This document shows positions 46,700 through 57,270 of a stretch of DNA of 64,000 nt, one piece after another. Each line of letters starts with the position of its first letter. The stretch's first letter is position 1. The position numbers and the translations under genes are program-made. The notes beneath the pieces are model-generated. The model had not been told where the DNA came from. It saw only the letters and a list, made by a program, of their open reading frames with translations, and searched no databases. The DNA is from Isoetes taiwanensis (taxonomy: Eukaryota; Streptophyta; Lycopodiopsida; Isoetales; Isoetaceae), in NCBI GenBank assembly GCA_021234155.1, contig JAJEKV010000200.1, positions 1 to 64,000 of the forward strand, given 5' to 3'.

Positions 46700-49040
46700 T
46701 AGCAATCAAGTAAGAACTTGGATAGAAAAGAGAATTAACAAGATCAATCTTTAACTAATTATGATTACCTTGTTGATCTCCAATATGCATATACTCATTT
46801 TCGCACATAAGAGGATCTTGTTGTAATTTCTATATATGACAAAGAGAGACTATCAGAGAAAGAATGTACCAAGTACACATTTTCACCAAATCAAGTTGCA
46901 CAAATCGTAAGAATAACATAAAATAATTAAAGCATCCAACAAACCTGTCGTCACTGTGGCTCACTCATTTCTGATCAACTGCCAGCCAGAATTTAGGGAT
47001 GCGTCCCTGTTTTGCAGAAAATGCCCGGCCTAAAAATAGTCAAATCATTTCTTGTTAGACCTTATGAACCTGCATTAAAGCGCAGTTTCTAGAATCAATA
47101 AACTGCATTAAGCTGATTCTCATATTTCTAATTGAGGCAACATAGTTTAAAGACTAGTAGTTCTTGGAGTAGTCTAGATTTTTCCTAATGTACCATGGCC
47201 ACAGGTTAGAGAAACAAGCAATTTTGGTGGATACAACTCCCTATCTCTCATTTATTAGCTGTTTTTGCCTTGTCCTATAGAATTCAAGGCCCCCATGCTT
47301 AAACCTGACAGTCCAATTAAATTCATATTCAAAATACTTAGATCAACCAGTTACACAATGAGAAACAAGAAAGAGGAGATGTAAATAAACCTTGGCTGCA
47401 TTGTCCTCTGTCAATAAAATGTTCCCCAAGGTCGAAAATCGCCATGGATAATTGGAGGATTACATGAATGATGCAAGTAAGCCAAACCATATCATATGCG
47501 CCAACTATTATTCAATCCTAAACCTCCTCCGGGTTAGATGCTCCTCACCTGTAGTGCAAAATCAATAGCATGTTAGTAATATGCTAAAATGGAATGCTCC
47601 ATGGGATCTTGTTGGCTAAAGAAGCACTTTGCTAAAATAAGAATTAAGATTTCACGATAAACTCTCAATCATTAATTGTTCTCCTTAGTGTAAGTTTTCA
47701 AAAAGAGACCCGTTTGGCGATTGAAAAATGAGCATTCTCAAGGAAAAAGACTTCCGAGATGAGTATATAAAGTTAGCCATAAACACGACCCTCAAAAGTA
47801 GATCGACATAAACATGCCCGTGGGTCTTCTCACACAAAATCCTATCAAGTTACTCAAGTGTTGATGATGAACACGTGACATAAGTTCAACTCAGATTAAC
47901 ATTACTAACAAAATTTTGACTCAAATGCACACCTACATACCTGAAATTCAAACCGGCATCCACGCCTCAACTTTCAAAGAATGCCCGCCTTTTGCACCAT
48001 TCAAAAATTTAATAGTTCAAAAACATGTTACCTTCTCCGATCATGCGCTATATCGGTTTGCCGCCCGGCCGGACTACCGATTGAGAAAGATATATTGAGT
48101 GAAGAAGACGGAGTAATGCTGCAAAAATCCGATCGAAGGAGTCCAACAAACTCAAAATACTTTGATTCTCCAATACCTTTTATAGTCTCGTATCATCCAG
48201 CTTGTGTAGAAGACAAATTATCCGAACTTGAGCGAACAAGAAGCAGCAAATGACAAAAAGAAGACTCATAGATGCAAGACGAACGAAAGCTTTGCTGCCA
48301 TGGATCTTCACGAATGGTCTTCAAATCACTCTTGCATTCTACCACGCAGATGCAAAAAATAGAAAGCCCACTTAGAATTCAGTTTCAAGTATGAAGTCTT
48401 TAATTCCCTTTAAGGACTATATCACACCCCTCGCGATTCAAACATTAAAAAGTCAACGAATGCCGCCCGCCATGCATCTGCCCCCCTCGAAGCGAAAACC
48501 TAATGGAAATGAAACCCTAAATCGAAATAACGAATTAGAAAATAAACAAACAAAAAACGCCCACATAAAATTTAAAATGGAGAAATGCCCGTGTACGTGG
48601 AAAATAATAGGCCATTTACCTTCTATATATTTTTTTGGTGAGGCGAGCGTCTTATTTAACAATCATGGTCATGTTTGAACCATCATGAAATGAAAAAAAA
48701 ACTCCGTGTAGTTTTTCCCTCGTTTTTTCCAAAAAAGCTCTATTTTTTCCCCTTGCATTCCTTGTGTCACTCTTAGACAGAAGCATCTAATGAGAATATT
48801 ATGAAACGTGTTTAGATAAAATGTTAACAATATAACACCATGGCCTAAAAAATGACGTAACACGCAAATGCAAGCCATTTTTTTCCCTCCTCAAATGAAA
48901 CATGATCTCCTCAAATTACAAAACATTTGGAGTCAATTAAATAGAGATGTTATTCGATAAATGAGAAAGTCTAGATGCTTAATATATCATTTACATCATT
49001 ATATTAATAAAGGAAATAGCAGCAACTACAATAGATATTA
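46700..49040. other. Interior of the CACTA element, no gene supported
   Basis: The sequence is AT-rich, with several short frames on both strands that stop early. Around 48390-48600 the minus strand has a GC-richer part that looks like captured host sequence (ggcagatgcatggcgggcgg), a common event in plant CACTA elements. No transposase motif is seen. Confidence 0.5.
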
Positions 49041-49639
49041 TGCATGACCATTATTCTGACGAATATAGAAAGATAGTCAGCATAATAGTCACAAAATTAA
49101 TCAGTGTAATCGTCAACTTGTAAGTCATCTAATTAGTCAGATATTTAGTCAAACATTTGGACAGACAGATAGTCAGGCTACAAGTCAGACTCTTAGTCAG
49201 CAAAATCGTCAGAAATGATTCGTCCGACTACTCGTCACCTCATTAGTCAGAGTATTAGACAACTAATTAGTCAAGCTAAATGATAGTCTAAATGTCAGGT
49301 AATTTGTCAGATGTTTATTAGTCAGTCCGTCAGATTTTAACGTCAGTTTGTTAGTCAGATCAAGCGTCACATTAATAGTCAAATACACATTTGACAAACT
49401 ATTTCAGACCCTCTGACGATTTTTCTGACGTTTAGCTGTCATTCTCTTGTAGTGTTCCTGAATTTAGTTAAACCATCCAGCAGCATTTGTAACCTGACAT
49501 GATGTATGCAACAACAAGTGTTATACTCTGCTAGCTTCACTACAAACCACGGCTTCAAATTTTGAAAAGCTGAAGCTCCAACTTTGACATTTGGATGTTT
49601 TGCTTTGAAAGCTTTATAGAGTTGCATCTAAGAACAAAA

Positions 49640-50095
49640 CAATAGTTGATTATCAATCTCAAACCCCAAACCGCAAACATGAACCTCAAACTATAATAAT
49701 GAAATTCCAAACCACAAAATAAAACAATATCCATTAGAAACCTTAAAATCACAATCTAACCTAAAACCACAATCCATCAAACCATAATCTAGACCCACAA
49801 TATAATCCACAACCACAATCACAAGAAAATTGAAACCAAAAACCACATTCCAATCCAAAACCACAATCTAATCAAAACCATAATCTAGAACCACAATGTA
49901 ATCTACAACCACAACCAAGTTTAAACCACAATGCAACGAATCACAATATGACTTGAACCACAGTTTAATCTAACCACAATGTAATCCAAAACCACAATCT
50001 ATTCCAACCATAATGCAATCTATCTTGGATCTAAAACTATAATATACTATCTACAATACACAATCTATAATCTATTTATAGAGGATCCGAGAAAA
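49640..50095 (-). repeat. Strand-biased aaccacaat repeats in intron of copy B
   Basis: On the plus strand about 450 bp consist of variants of aaaccacaatctaatc (on the gene strand: gattgtggttt). It lies between the exon piece ending ATHYLEQSQ and the one starting LYKAFKAKH. It parallels the G/T-rich stretch of copy A at 26.8-27.4 kb, in the same orientation relative to the gene. Confidence 0.75.
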
Positions 50096-51189
50096 CTGAT
50101 CAAATCAAGCTTGAAAGAGTAGATAGATAATAGAGTAGTAACTAACTTGGCTTTGCTCTAAGTAATGTGTAGCATGCTCTTCTCTGATATTTCTTTCAAG
50201 TCTCCTAGATTTCACATCCTTTGTGTTTGGAGAGACCCTAGTATTAGAAATCCAAAAATCCTGTACAAGAGCAATGACAGAATCAGAAATGGAATCACAT
50301 CTTCTTCCCCTTCTATAGTACACCCATTTTCCTGAATTGCAATTTATCTCAAATTTGTCTCTCTTTGCAGCAGTCAAATTTCTTGGATGAACATCAAGAA
50401 CTTTTCCCATTTTTCTGTGAGCGCTTTTCTGTTCATTGCCTATTGCCATTGCTAAACAAGATTTTTTAGCAGCCATACAATCTAGACTAGTTGATTGCTT
50501 CATGATATGGATTGAATCTCTGATATTATCTATTATGGTTGTTTTTGCTTCCAGATTCTTCAAGAGATCCCCAACTATCTCTTCCATAGCTTTATGTTCT
50601 AGTACATCAATCAATATTTCTCGTTTAATCTGGAGATTCATTGTTTTTGTTTGCCTCAAGAATGAATTGACGATTGTTTAACACTACTCTCCTTTTTATT
50701 GCACCACTTTTATCCAACCCATCTTGACCTCCAATCTTCACCAATGCCTCATTAGCTTCTTTTTGTCTTTTTCTCTGTCTTTGTTTCTTCGGACGTTCTT
50801 GCTCAGATCTCTCTTTTTTTCTCTTCTTGATATTCTTTATAGTATTGTCCACAATACTAGGATCATGACCGATTGATATATCATCTCGCATTCTCAAGAT
50901 TGACACTAGAAATAGTTGCATGTTCTAAACCACAATCTAAAACTTCCCCAGTTGAATTTCTTTCAACAATGATCTCAAACTCACTCTAACAAATGGATCT
51001 TCATTCGATGTTCTCGATTTCTTCATCCGCCATATCTAAGAATACATCTTTCTCCTCCATTTTTTCAGAAATGTGCTTCACAATCGTAGACTTACCAAAA
51101 TAATACTGAGCAAAAGAATGAGGAACAAACTCCCTCTACGTTTCCACCGTTTGAGCATTTGAAAAAATTCCCTCCAGCATTAATGAAGT

Positions 51190-51382
51190 GGTTGGTTATT
51201 ATTAGAATTACTCATCGGTTACTGGAAAAGGCATCAACGTAATCAATGTTATACAAATTCTCAAACCACAAATGCATTTCTTAAACCACAAATACAAGCT
51301 ATACTTTTAAGCTATTTGGGGGGGGACATGGGGGACACCAAAACTGATCCACTATAGCGTGAATCCACCCACTAAGCTATAT
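51190..51382. other. Short AT-rich spacer
   Basis: It contains the poly-G run gggggggacatgggggacac (about 51317) and otherwise nothing recognisable. Confidence 0.4.
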
Positions 51383-51799
51383 GAACGACCAATCAGAAAA
51401 CAGAACTGGTAATCCAGTCAGCAAAACAGTTATAACTAACTCACTGGATCACATTTTCTAGCATAAGTGTTGATAGAAAAGTCCAAATGAGCTCTTGTTT
51501 AGTGCAATAGATAGATCTCATTGAGATCTTTTCAACTTGTGTGGTTTGCATATCTTTTAGCCCCGTAGGATAGTAAAAAATGGTAAAAACCATATTTTTT
51601 GGAGTTTTGACAATCATAAGTGGTTAAAATATGTACAAAGCACCTAAGAAAGATCTCAACGAGATCTATCTATTGCACTAAACGAGAGCTCATTTGGACT
51701 TGTCTATCAATAGTTATGCTAGAAAATGCGATCCAGTGAGTTAGTTATAACAGTTTTGCTGACTGGACCCGTCAGGCTCTGATTTCTGATTGGTAGTTC
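51383..51799. mobile_element. Foldback / MITE-like element with 150-bp arms
   Basis: Arms 51383-51532 (gaacgaccaatcagaaaaca ...) and 51649-51799 (... tctgatttctgattggtagt) are reverse complements with scattered mismatches, around a 116-bp centre. The inner ends agatctcattgagatcttt and aaagatctcaacgagatct are themselves palindromic. Flanking target duplications are not clear. It sits just downstream of the gag fragment, apparently ending that retrotransposon copy. Confidence 0.85.
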
Positions 51800-51844
51800 A
51801 TTTATCTTCATTTGGCTTTGTTGGCATGTTTTGAAGGCCCTTTT

Positions 51845-53045
51845 TTAATCTCAAAAAAACCCTAATGATTGGAACTTGTGGGATGAGAGTTGCTGCTTGC
51901 ATTGGTTGAATAGGAATAGGTGGTGCTTGTAGAATAACAGCAAATACTGGATTAGCCCTCTCAAAGAATCTCTTCTCCTTACATTCTTGACCGTTATGGC
52001 CCTTGATTTCACATCTTGAACAAAATTTCAGTAATCTACATGTGTTTTCAGAGTGTCCAATAGATCCACAATACTCACAAGTAATAAACTGAACCTCCCT
52101 TGATTTCTCCCCTATTGTAAGCTTAGAAACTTTTGCTACAATATCTTCCGGTTATTTTATGGAGCAACAACTTCATGAATGTATCCGAACTTGTCTTCCA
52201 CCTTGGGAGCAAACTTTTGTGCTTCCAATAAGGTTGTAGGTTGTTTGGCCTTTACCTTATATACTATTGGATATCCAATCCTGCAATCTTCCAATGAACT
52301 ACGGCTTTGCGAACCGCAACACACCGCTGATTATACTCCCTTATTGATTCATCCTCCTTTTGGTTGAAATTGGTCCACCTTTCCATAGTCTTATCCTTAC
52401 GATGGACTTCTTGATGCTTAGCAATAAATGCTTCCTTCAATTCCTGATATGTAATGGTACTTGGCTGGGTTTGTTCCCAATTCCCCGGGAGTGCACCTAT
52501 CATACAGAGGGTACCTCATGTACGTGCAAGGGGTCGCCGAAAACCCCCTTATATATGCCTAGCCACGTATTAAACCAGAGTCGCCCTAAAAAAAGCCCTT
52601 AGGTAAGAGTATATGTATGGTTCAAGCCCAAAATAAACCCTTTTGGGTCACTCACCTGAATTGTACGGCTATAACTATGTGAACTCCCTTTGTCCCAATC
52701 TTCCACTGAATCTTGCAAAGAACTTTGACACCAAAGCAAATAATCATTTGCCAGTAATTTATATTGCTGGCAATATCTCTCAAACTTCACAATATATCCT
52801 GATTAACCAGATCATCAAACTTTGGAATCTCCATTGTCTGAGAACCCCACACCATCGGTGATAATACAACCATCTCTGTCTCTTCTTGAGGTCCTTGAAA
52901 TTGAAAAAACGATTTAGAATCTCTCTTTAATTTGAAAACCGAAATTGGATTACCTCCTAGATCAGTAAATGGAATTAGCATCTCCTGGATTTGAGAATTA
53001 GATCCCAGATTTGCTCCCAAATCTGAAAATGAAATTGAATCTTGA
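51845..53045 (-). pseudogene. LTR-retrotransposon gag fragment with two zinc knuckles
   Basis: Minus-strand pieces in order: 53020-52787 (LIPFTDLGGNPISVFKLKR ... IPKFDDLVNQDIL); KFERYCQQYKLLANDYLLWC to about 52650; an out-of-frame patch; TYQELKEAFIAKHQEVHRK and ESIREYNQRC (52503-52264), the classic Retrotrans_gag core. Then, in another frame, CEYCGSIGHSENTC and CSRCEIKGHNGQEC at 52079-51981: two CCHC knuckles. Gag coats the element RNA. Protease and pol should follow, but the sequence changes at about 51840 next to the foldback, so only the 5' part survives. Stops and shifts make it non-functional. Confidence 0.8.
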
Positions 53046-53295
53046 GATAAAATCCTGAGTCACCGGACCCCCTCTTGTTACGATGGAGCTTGGGATATAT
53101 CCTTCTTACTTCTCTTGGGCATAAAACTATGCTCCCCTTGTCAAATTGTACCCCACAAATTAGTTACGGGGAAATCCCCTTCATACAAAGAAATTGCTCC
53201 ATGCTCAATGGTGTCGCTCTTTACCAACGATCATCAAGCCAAATAGGGGCAATCCCTTTTCCACTAGAAATTCTTGCCATACAATGGTCTATCGA

Positions 53296-53310
53296 GCACC
53301 ATGGTCGCCA
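53296..53310 (-). promoter_or_regulatory. Candidate primer binding site
   Basis: On the minus strand, three bases after the LTR end (...CTAACA), tggcgaccatggtgc begins with the TGG that pairs with a tRNA 3' CCA end. Position and first bases fit a PBS; the tRNA is not identified. Confidence 0.5.
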
Positions 53311-53313
53311 AAT

Positions 53314-53620
53314 TGTTAGAGCCTAAACTTCAACCTTGTAAGAAGGATGAAAAACTAGTAATCCAAGCTTCAATCTACCAAATCTACGCAGTGCACAACT
53401 TAAAGACTCATAATCTCCAAAAATATACCAAGATAATCTCTCTCTCATACACCATCTTCTGTTTTCTCTCCCTGCTCAGATAATACTCTCATCCGTGCAC
53501 AGGTAATACCTTAGATACACAATGCATACATGCATATCTCCTCCACCGTGTATGTGTGTACATACATGTGTATATACCTCCCATATATGACCATGTATAC
53601 GGTCTCCCATAACTACAACA
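53314..53620 (-). mobile_element. Putative 5' LTR of the gag fragment, ~307 bp
   Basis: On the minus strand it would run TGTTGTAGTTATGGG ... GGCTCTAACA, with TG...CA ends, directly followed by the candidate PBS and then by gag 250 bp later. It contains several tatata words (about 53540-53600). No second copy is in the window, so the limits rest on the terminal motif and PBS position only. Confidence 0.5.
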
Positions 53621-53639
53621 CCTATTCTATTTTTCCCAA

Positions 53640-53745
53640 GTAGGATCAGCTATAACAATAATTCCTTTCCTCACTAGCTCCTTATTGCATTGGTTTGACC
53701 TCCACCTTCTTATTTTTCCAATTCACCATACTGTGGAGAACAATT
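53640..53745 (-). pseudogene. N-terminal fragment of a copy A/B-type transposon gene
   Basis: The minus strand reads NWKNKKVEVKPMQ and continues cttgggaaaaatag. This matches copy A at about 23815-23890 (DWKNKKVKVKHQCNKEL) at the DNA level over about 70 bp, with one deleted base. It suits the start of copy B, cut off by the retrotransposon now lying at 53,620-51,845. Confidence 0.55.
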
Positions 53746-54074
53746 AACTTTTCTTCAACATTTTTAGGATCACCGGCATTTCCAGCGCCACCAACTTTTC
53801 CAGGTTGGTTGATCTGGATCGTTTAAATAATTATTCGATTTTACAATTTCTAGTATATGTCTTAACTTGTGATCATTATCATTGCCAACATCACCAACTT
53901 TTCCATGCAGATTCACCTGGAATATAACAATGATATATTTAGTTATTAGTCTTAGACTGAATTGCTTTTTCTTTAAATAGAAACAAAAGCTAAAATATGT
54001 CAATAAACTTTAGACCTTGTCAACATATTCCCCCATCTTCTAGTGCCCACTTTGAAGGCTTCAACCATCTTCCT

Positions 54075-54420
54075 CGAAATCTCTACTTGCAGTTGGATAA
54101 TGTATCCAGTCAAAATAAAAATAGATATCTGTTCTTCTAGCTCTCTTATTTGACATGGCTTAATGTATTCGACGAGATCTAGGTTGGCTTCATGATGGTT
54201 GGGCACACTCAGGACGACATCGATGCATTGCTTGGTAACTTCTCGACATTAATGAGTTCATCAGATGCTCTAACTTTTCCTGAGTTGCTATACTTGTTTA
54301 GCAAGTGCAATGCAAAAGTAGGTCTTAGGCCTGCAACCCAAGTCAGAAGCTTTATGATATGCACATCAGTGCTATACATATGGTCCCAAATATAAGATCG
54401 TTTCAATCTTCCAGTTTATT
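54075..54420 (+). pseudogene. Transposon-like gene fragment with GHTxDDIDA motif
   Basis: The plus strand reads LPRNLYLQLDNVSSQNKN (from about 54070), then after a stop LSYLTWLNVFDEI, then FMMVGHTQDDIDALLGNFS (54190-54245) and LTFPELLYLFSKC. The LQLDNxxxxNKN and VGHTxDDIDA motifs are conserved in the same protein class as copy A and supply the part missing from 24630-25421. The Asp residues in LDN and DDIDA are candidate catalytic positions. Broken by two stops. Confidence 0.6.
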
Positions 54421-55060
54421 CCAAGTGGGACAAGTATAACACGTTGTGATTCTTCAATGAATTGAATGCACATTGCACATTCTCCTTTAAATCATTTGGT
54501 GCAGCATAAGCTTCTTATAAGATTAGCATGTTTTCAAAAGCTCAAACGATAAAGATGATTGTCTACGTCAATGAGTATCAATCTTGTCATAATATTTGGC
54601 ACATCACATATTGACATCCCAATTTGACCTATTCAGCTTGCCGTACCAAATGTGTTAGTCAATGTGATGTGCGTGAAATATTTGGCTAGACAAGTTTTGG
54701 TTTTTTCTATCCCTTCATGTTTTGCCATGTCATCACTCATATTCACCACCTCACATGCTCATGCTATGTCATCACCAATACTTTTTACAAATAGTCAGAA
54801 AAGAAAGAAGTTTGGTTTCTCTTGCTTATGACATCTCATCATTTTCCAAGCCATGTCACCTTGCTTGCCACTATTACCTACTCATCTCACTCAAAAAATT
54901 CCCTTTTTTTTAAATATTAAATGAAAGTTGTCTATGAATTGGTGAACATCTTTTATCCCATGTTGATGGATCATCTAAATCTTGTTTCCAATCATAATTT
55001 AATACAGCGTGGAGGAGGCCACTTACTTTATGCATGCATCTTTAGAAAATGGATGACAGG
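54421..55060. other. Gene-free spacer
   Basis: Nothing coding is seen. Around 54720-54890 the words catgtcatcac, caccttgcttgccac and gaaagaagtttg recur; the reverse complement of this text, diverged, lies at about 59840-60020 (gtgacatgg, ggcaagcaaacttcttcc). It is therefore a dispersed repeat in inverted orientation. Confidence 0.5.
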
Positions 55061-55063
55061 CTA

Positions 55064-55109
55064 GGAAGGAAGGAAGGAAGGAAGGAAGGAAGGAAGGAAG
55101 GAAGGAAGG
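55064..55109. repeat. (AAGG)n microsatellite
   Basis: About 11 units of aagg. It lies at the 3' end of the minus-strand LINE, where some LINE clades carry a tetranucleotide tail. Confidence 0.9.
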
Positions 55110-56868
55110 TATTTTTATCGTCCACGGAGACCAATCGGTCTATGGGACCCAATACAAAAGCGCAGCAAGCGGATTACTATCCGGATTAAAAAACCCTCGC
55201 TCCGAAGGGTTTTTGAGGGAAAAACCGTGGCAGCAATCAGCCTGCTGACAAACTGTTCCAATATACGAAATGAAAAAACACACAAATATATACACTCATG
55301 TACCGTACCCGTAGTGCCTGATCACGGGCAAACAAAGCGGGGGCAAGGTGGGCTCGCAGATCCAAGACTGAATGTATGCGACCCCGAGCATGTAATCGAC
55401 GATGTGTTCATCGAAGAAATGTAGGGGCATGTCCTACCGCATTAAGGAACGTGATCCGCCCGTGATCCGACCGAATCTTCGGGCAACTCGAAAGTGTGTG
55501 AGACTCATCCTCAATGGCACCTGCTTGACAAAGACTAACAGAGCCCTGCCTTGGCGGGCTCCTCAATCCACCGCCCGTCTCGATGCGGAGATGGTGGGCA
55601 CCTGTGCGAATGGAGGCAATGAGTCTGCGCTTTTTCAGGGGCAGCTGTGAACGCAAGTAGAGCTGCGGGCCCCGGACCAACGCGGGGTTGATGTGCTCCT
55701 TGTAATGGGCCGTTTTGACCTGCTCTCTAGAGCCGGGTCCCGTGAGATTGGCAAGGAAGCAAGCGCCTAGGTACTCCCCCGTTTGCCGCCATGATCGGGC
55801 CTCTCGTCCACCGCACGCATCTATGCTCTTTGCACATTCCATCCGGGCGAACCCATCGATCTCTCTTACCCCTCCAACAGCCCCTGAACCGCAGGGCCCA
55901 TTGCCACACAACAGAAGCCAAAAAGGGAGCCGAGCATCACCCATATTAACCACTTTCTGAAAATAGACGATGTCTATCAAGGGCTGCCCGCTGAAGCGGC
56001 AAGAATCCAGTTTCTTGCAGCAAAATCTGATAGGGGACTGAAGGTTTCACCCCAAGTGCCCGTGCCAAAAATGCCTTCTGCACCTGCTCCAAGTCATTCC
56101 AGGTCGCCAAAGAGACGACCGGGCCCCAAACCTCGACCCCCGCATTGAAGGACGCTCGACCAAAGACCAAAACAGATGTGGATCGATGGCCCCAATCATA
56201 GAGCTCTGCCTGGTGACTGTTGCTCTGCATGGCATAAAGCGCTTTCCAGCCTGCTGTCACCCGCAAGCGGATGGACGCCTCCCAACAGAGCGAGGGGAAC
56301 TCCACCCCTAGGTACTTGTAGGTGGGCGTGATCTCCACAGGCTGTCCCCGATATGTGAGTGCAGGAGGCGTGGAGTGGCGTGAAGAGGATATGAGAACCA
56401 CCCCGTCTTGGCCATATTCACGCCAAGCATGTCTCAGTAGCCCGGCGAGAATGTGTCTAGGGCATCCGGATGAGATCGCATAGCTTCGGGTGTGGGCGCC
56501 GAAGGTCAACATCGCCCCCATAGATGAGCTGGCCGATGACCCGTGCAAAAGCCGTATGCCATCCCCCCCCCATGCCCATGCTTTCGAGCCGGGGCTCTAA
56601 CCCTGCCGGACCCCGATACTATTGGTGAATGCTTGGCCCGTCGGCTGCATCCTGCCAAAACAACTCTCATACAGCCTGTATATGGCATTCTACACAGGCA
56701 GCGGAAGCCCCAGTTGACGCAGTCTAGCCCATAGCTTTTCCCGAGGACCGTATCAAAAGCCTTCGCGAAGTCCACAAAGCAGCAATACAAGTCCTGCCGA
56801 TGGTTTCGGCTGTCTTCAATCAGTGCCCGTAGTGTAAAGATATGGAAGAGCGCAACAACAATGATCAA
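55110..56868 (-). mobile_element. 5'-truncated, inactive LINE (non-LTR retrotransposon)
   Basis: Minus-strand reverse transcriptase pieces: DLYCCFVDFAKAFDTV (motif A, about 56790) with the catalytic Asp intact; a shift; then QLIYGGDVDL at about 56515, where the normal YADD box has become YGGD; another shift; TYKYLGVEFPSLCWEAS, then FNAGVEVWGPVVSLATWND and FLARALGVKPSVPYQ (56548-55950). Finally a zinc-binding end CQAGAIEDESHTLSSCP (about 55500) before the stop at 55408. Loss of YADD and frameshifts make it inactive. The 5' end is cut at about 56870, before the endonuclease domain, as usual for LINE copies. Confidence 0.88.
55188..55214 (-). terminator. LINE 3' UTR hairpin
   Basis: aaaaaaccct ... 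agggttttt form a stem of nine or ten pairs with an eight-base loop, between the LINE stop codon and its (AAGG)n tail. In several LINEs a 3' stem-loop is what the reverse transcriptase recognises. That role is inferred from position only; it is not a transcription terminator in the bacterial sense. Confidence 0.45.
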
Positions 56869-56869
56869 G

Positions 56870-57270
56870 GGGCGGAAATAGCCATTAGAAAGTTAACGAA
56901 ATCTATAATAATACCTTAAACGTTCCACAAATTGAGCCAAAAAGCCAGTGCAATTAGAATGATCCGCATCGTTAACCACAACCATAATCTGTTGGTTTTA
57001 AAGTTACTTTTTTTTTGTATCACCAAACTATGATTATCATTACCATTTCATGATGATGTAGGAGGATTGGCTTTCTCGATTCGCAATTCTGCATGGTATT
57101 TGGCCAATGTGTTCTGTAACTCTTGATGATTAATAAATATCTGCTGCCAATCTCTCCCTCAACACTGGATTATTGGCCTTTGTCCAAAACATATTCCATA
57201 ATAACTATCAATATCCTTTACAGAACTCTCTTCTAAACTATTATAGCTGACAGTTTTCATCTACAATTTC
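56870..57270. other. Gene-free spacer
   Basis: AT-rich sequence between the LINE and the PPR remnant. Nothing supportable was seen. Confidence 0.4.

Larger units (their letters stand above)
46263..49454. mobile_element. Non-autonomous CACTA (En/Spm-type) transposon, 3192 bp
   Basis: The terminal inverted repeats are 46263-46306 (cactacaaaagaatgatggt ...) and 49411-49454 (... gacatcattctcttgtagtg-like end). Over 44 bp they match except at about five positions, and they begin CACTACAA, the hallmark of the superfamily. Both sides carry TTC as a 3-bp target duplication (46260-46262; 49455-49457). The subterminal 300-400 bp at each end are full of tagtcag / cgtcag words, the usual transposase-binding subterminal repeats of CACTA elements. 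The 2.4-kb middle has no transposase frame, so it would depend on a partner element. Confidence 0.93.
44724..50921 (-). pseudogene. DNA-transposon-like gene copy B, split by a CACTA element
   Basis: Reading down the minus strand: a basic N-terminus (KKRKKERSEQERPKKQRQ) at 50921-50625; a one-base frame change near 50650; then HRKMGKVLDVHPRNL, FWISNTRVSPNTKDVKSRRL and ATHYLEQSQ (to about 50140). An intron-like G/T-rich gap follows, then LYKAFKAKHPNVKVGASAF, NLKPWFVVKL and YNTCCCIHH (49627-49458). After the inserted element come a Cys-rich part with C-x-C and C-x2-C pairs (46259-45886), two in-frame stops (TGA, TAA) within 15 bp, then VVDFAENYT, HWVFSDGAASQFKAA and GSNHGKGEHDGKG (45850-45398). 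A frameshift near 45430 and an intron near 45150 precede the C-terminal GDYFAVAAPKN module, ending at 44724. The SDGA and HGKGxxDG motifs recur in an uncharacterised class of RNase-H-like transposon proteins. It is non-functional. Confidence 0.65.
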
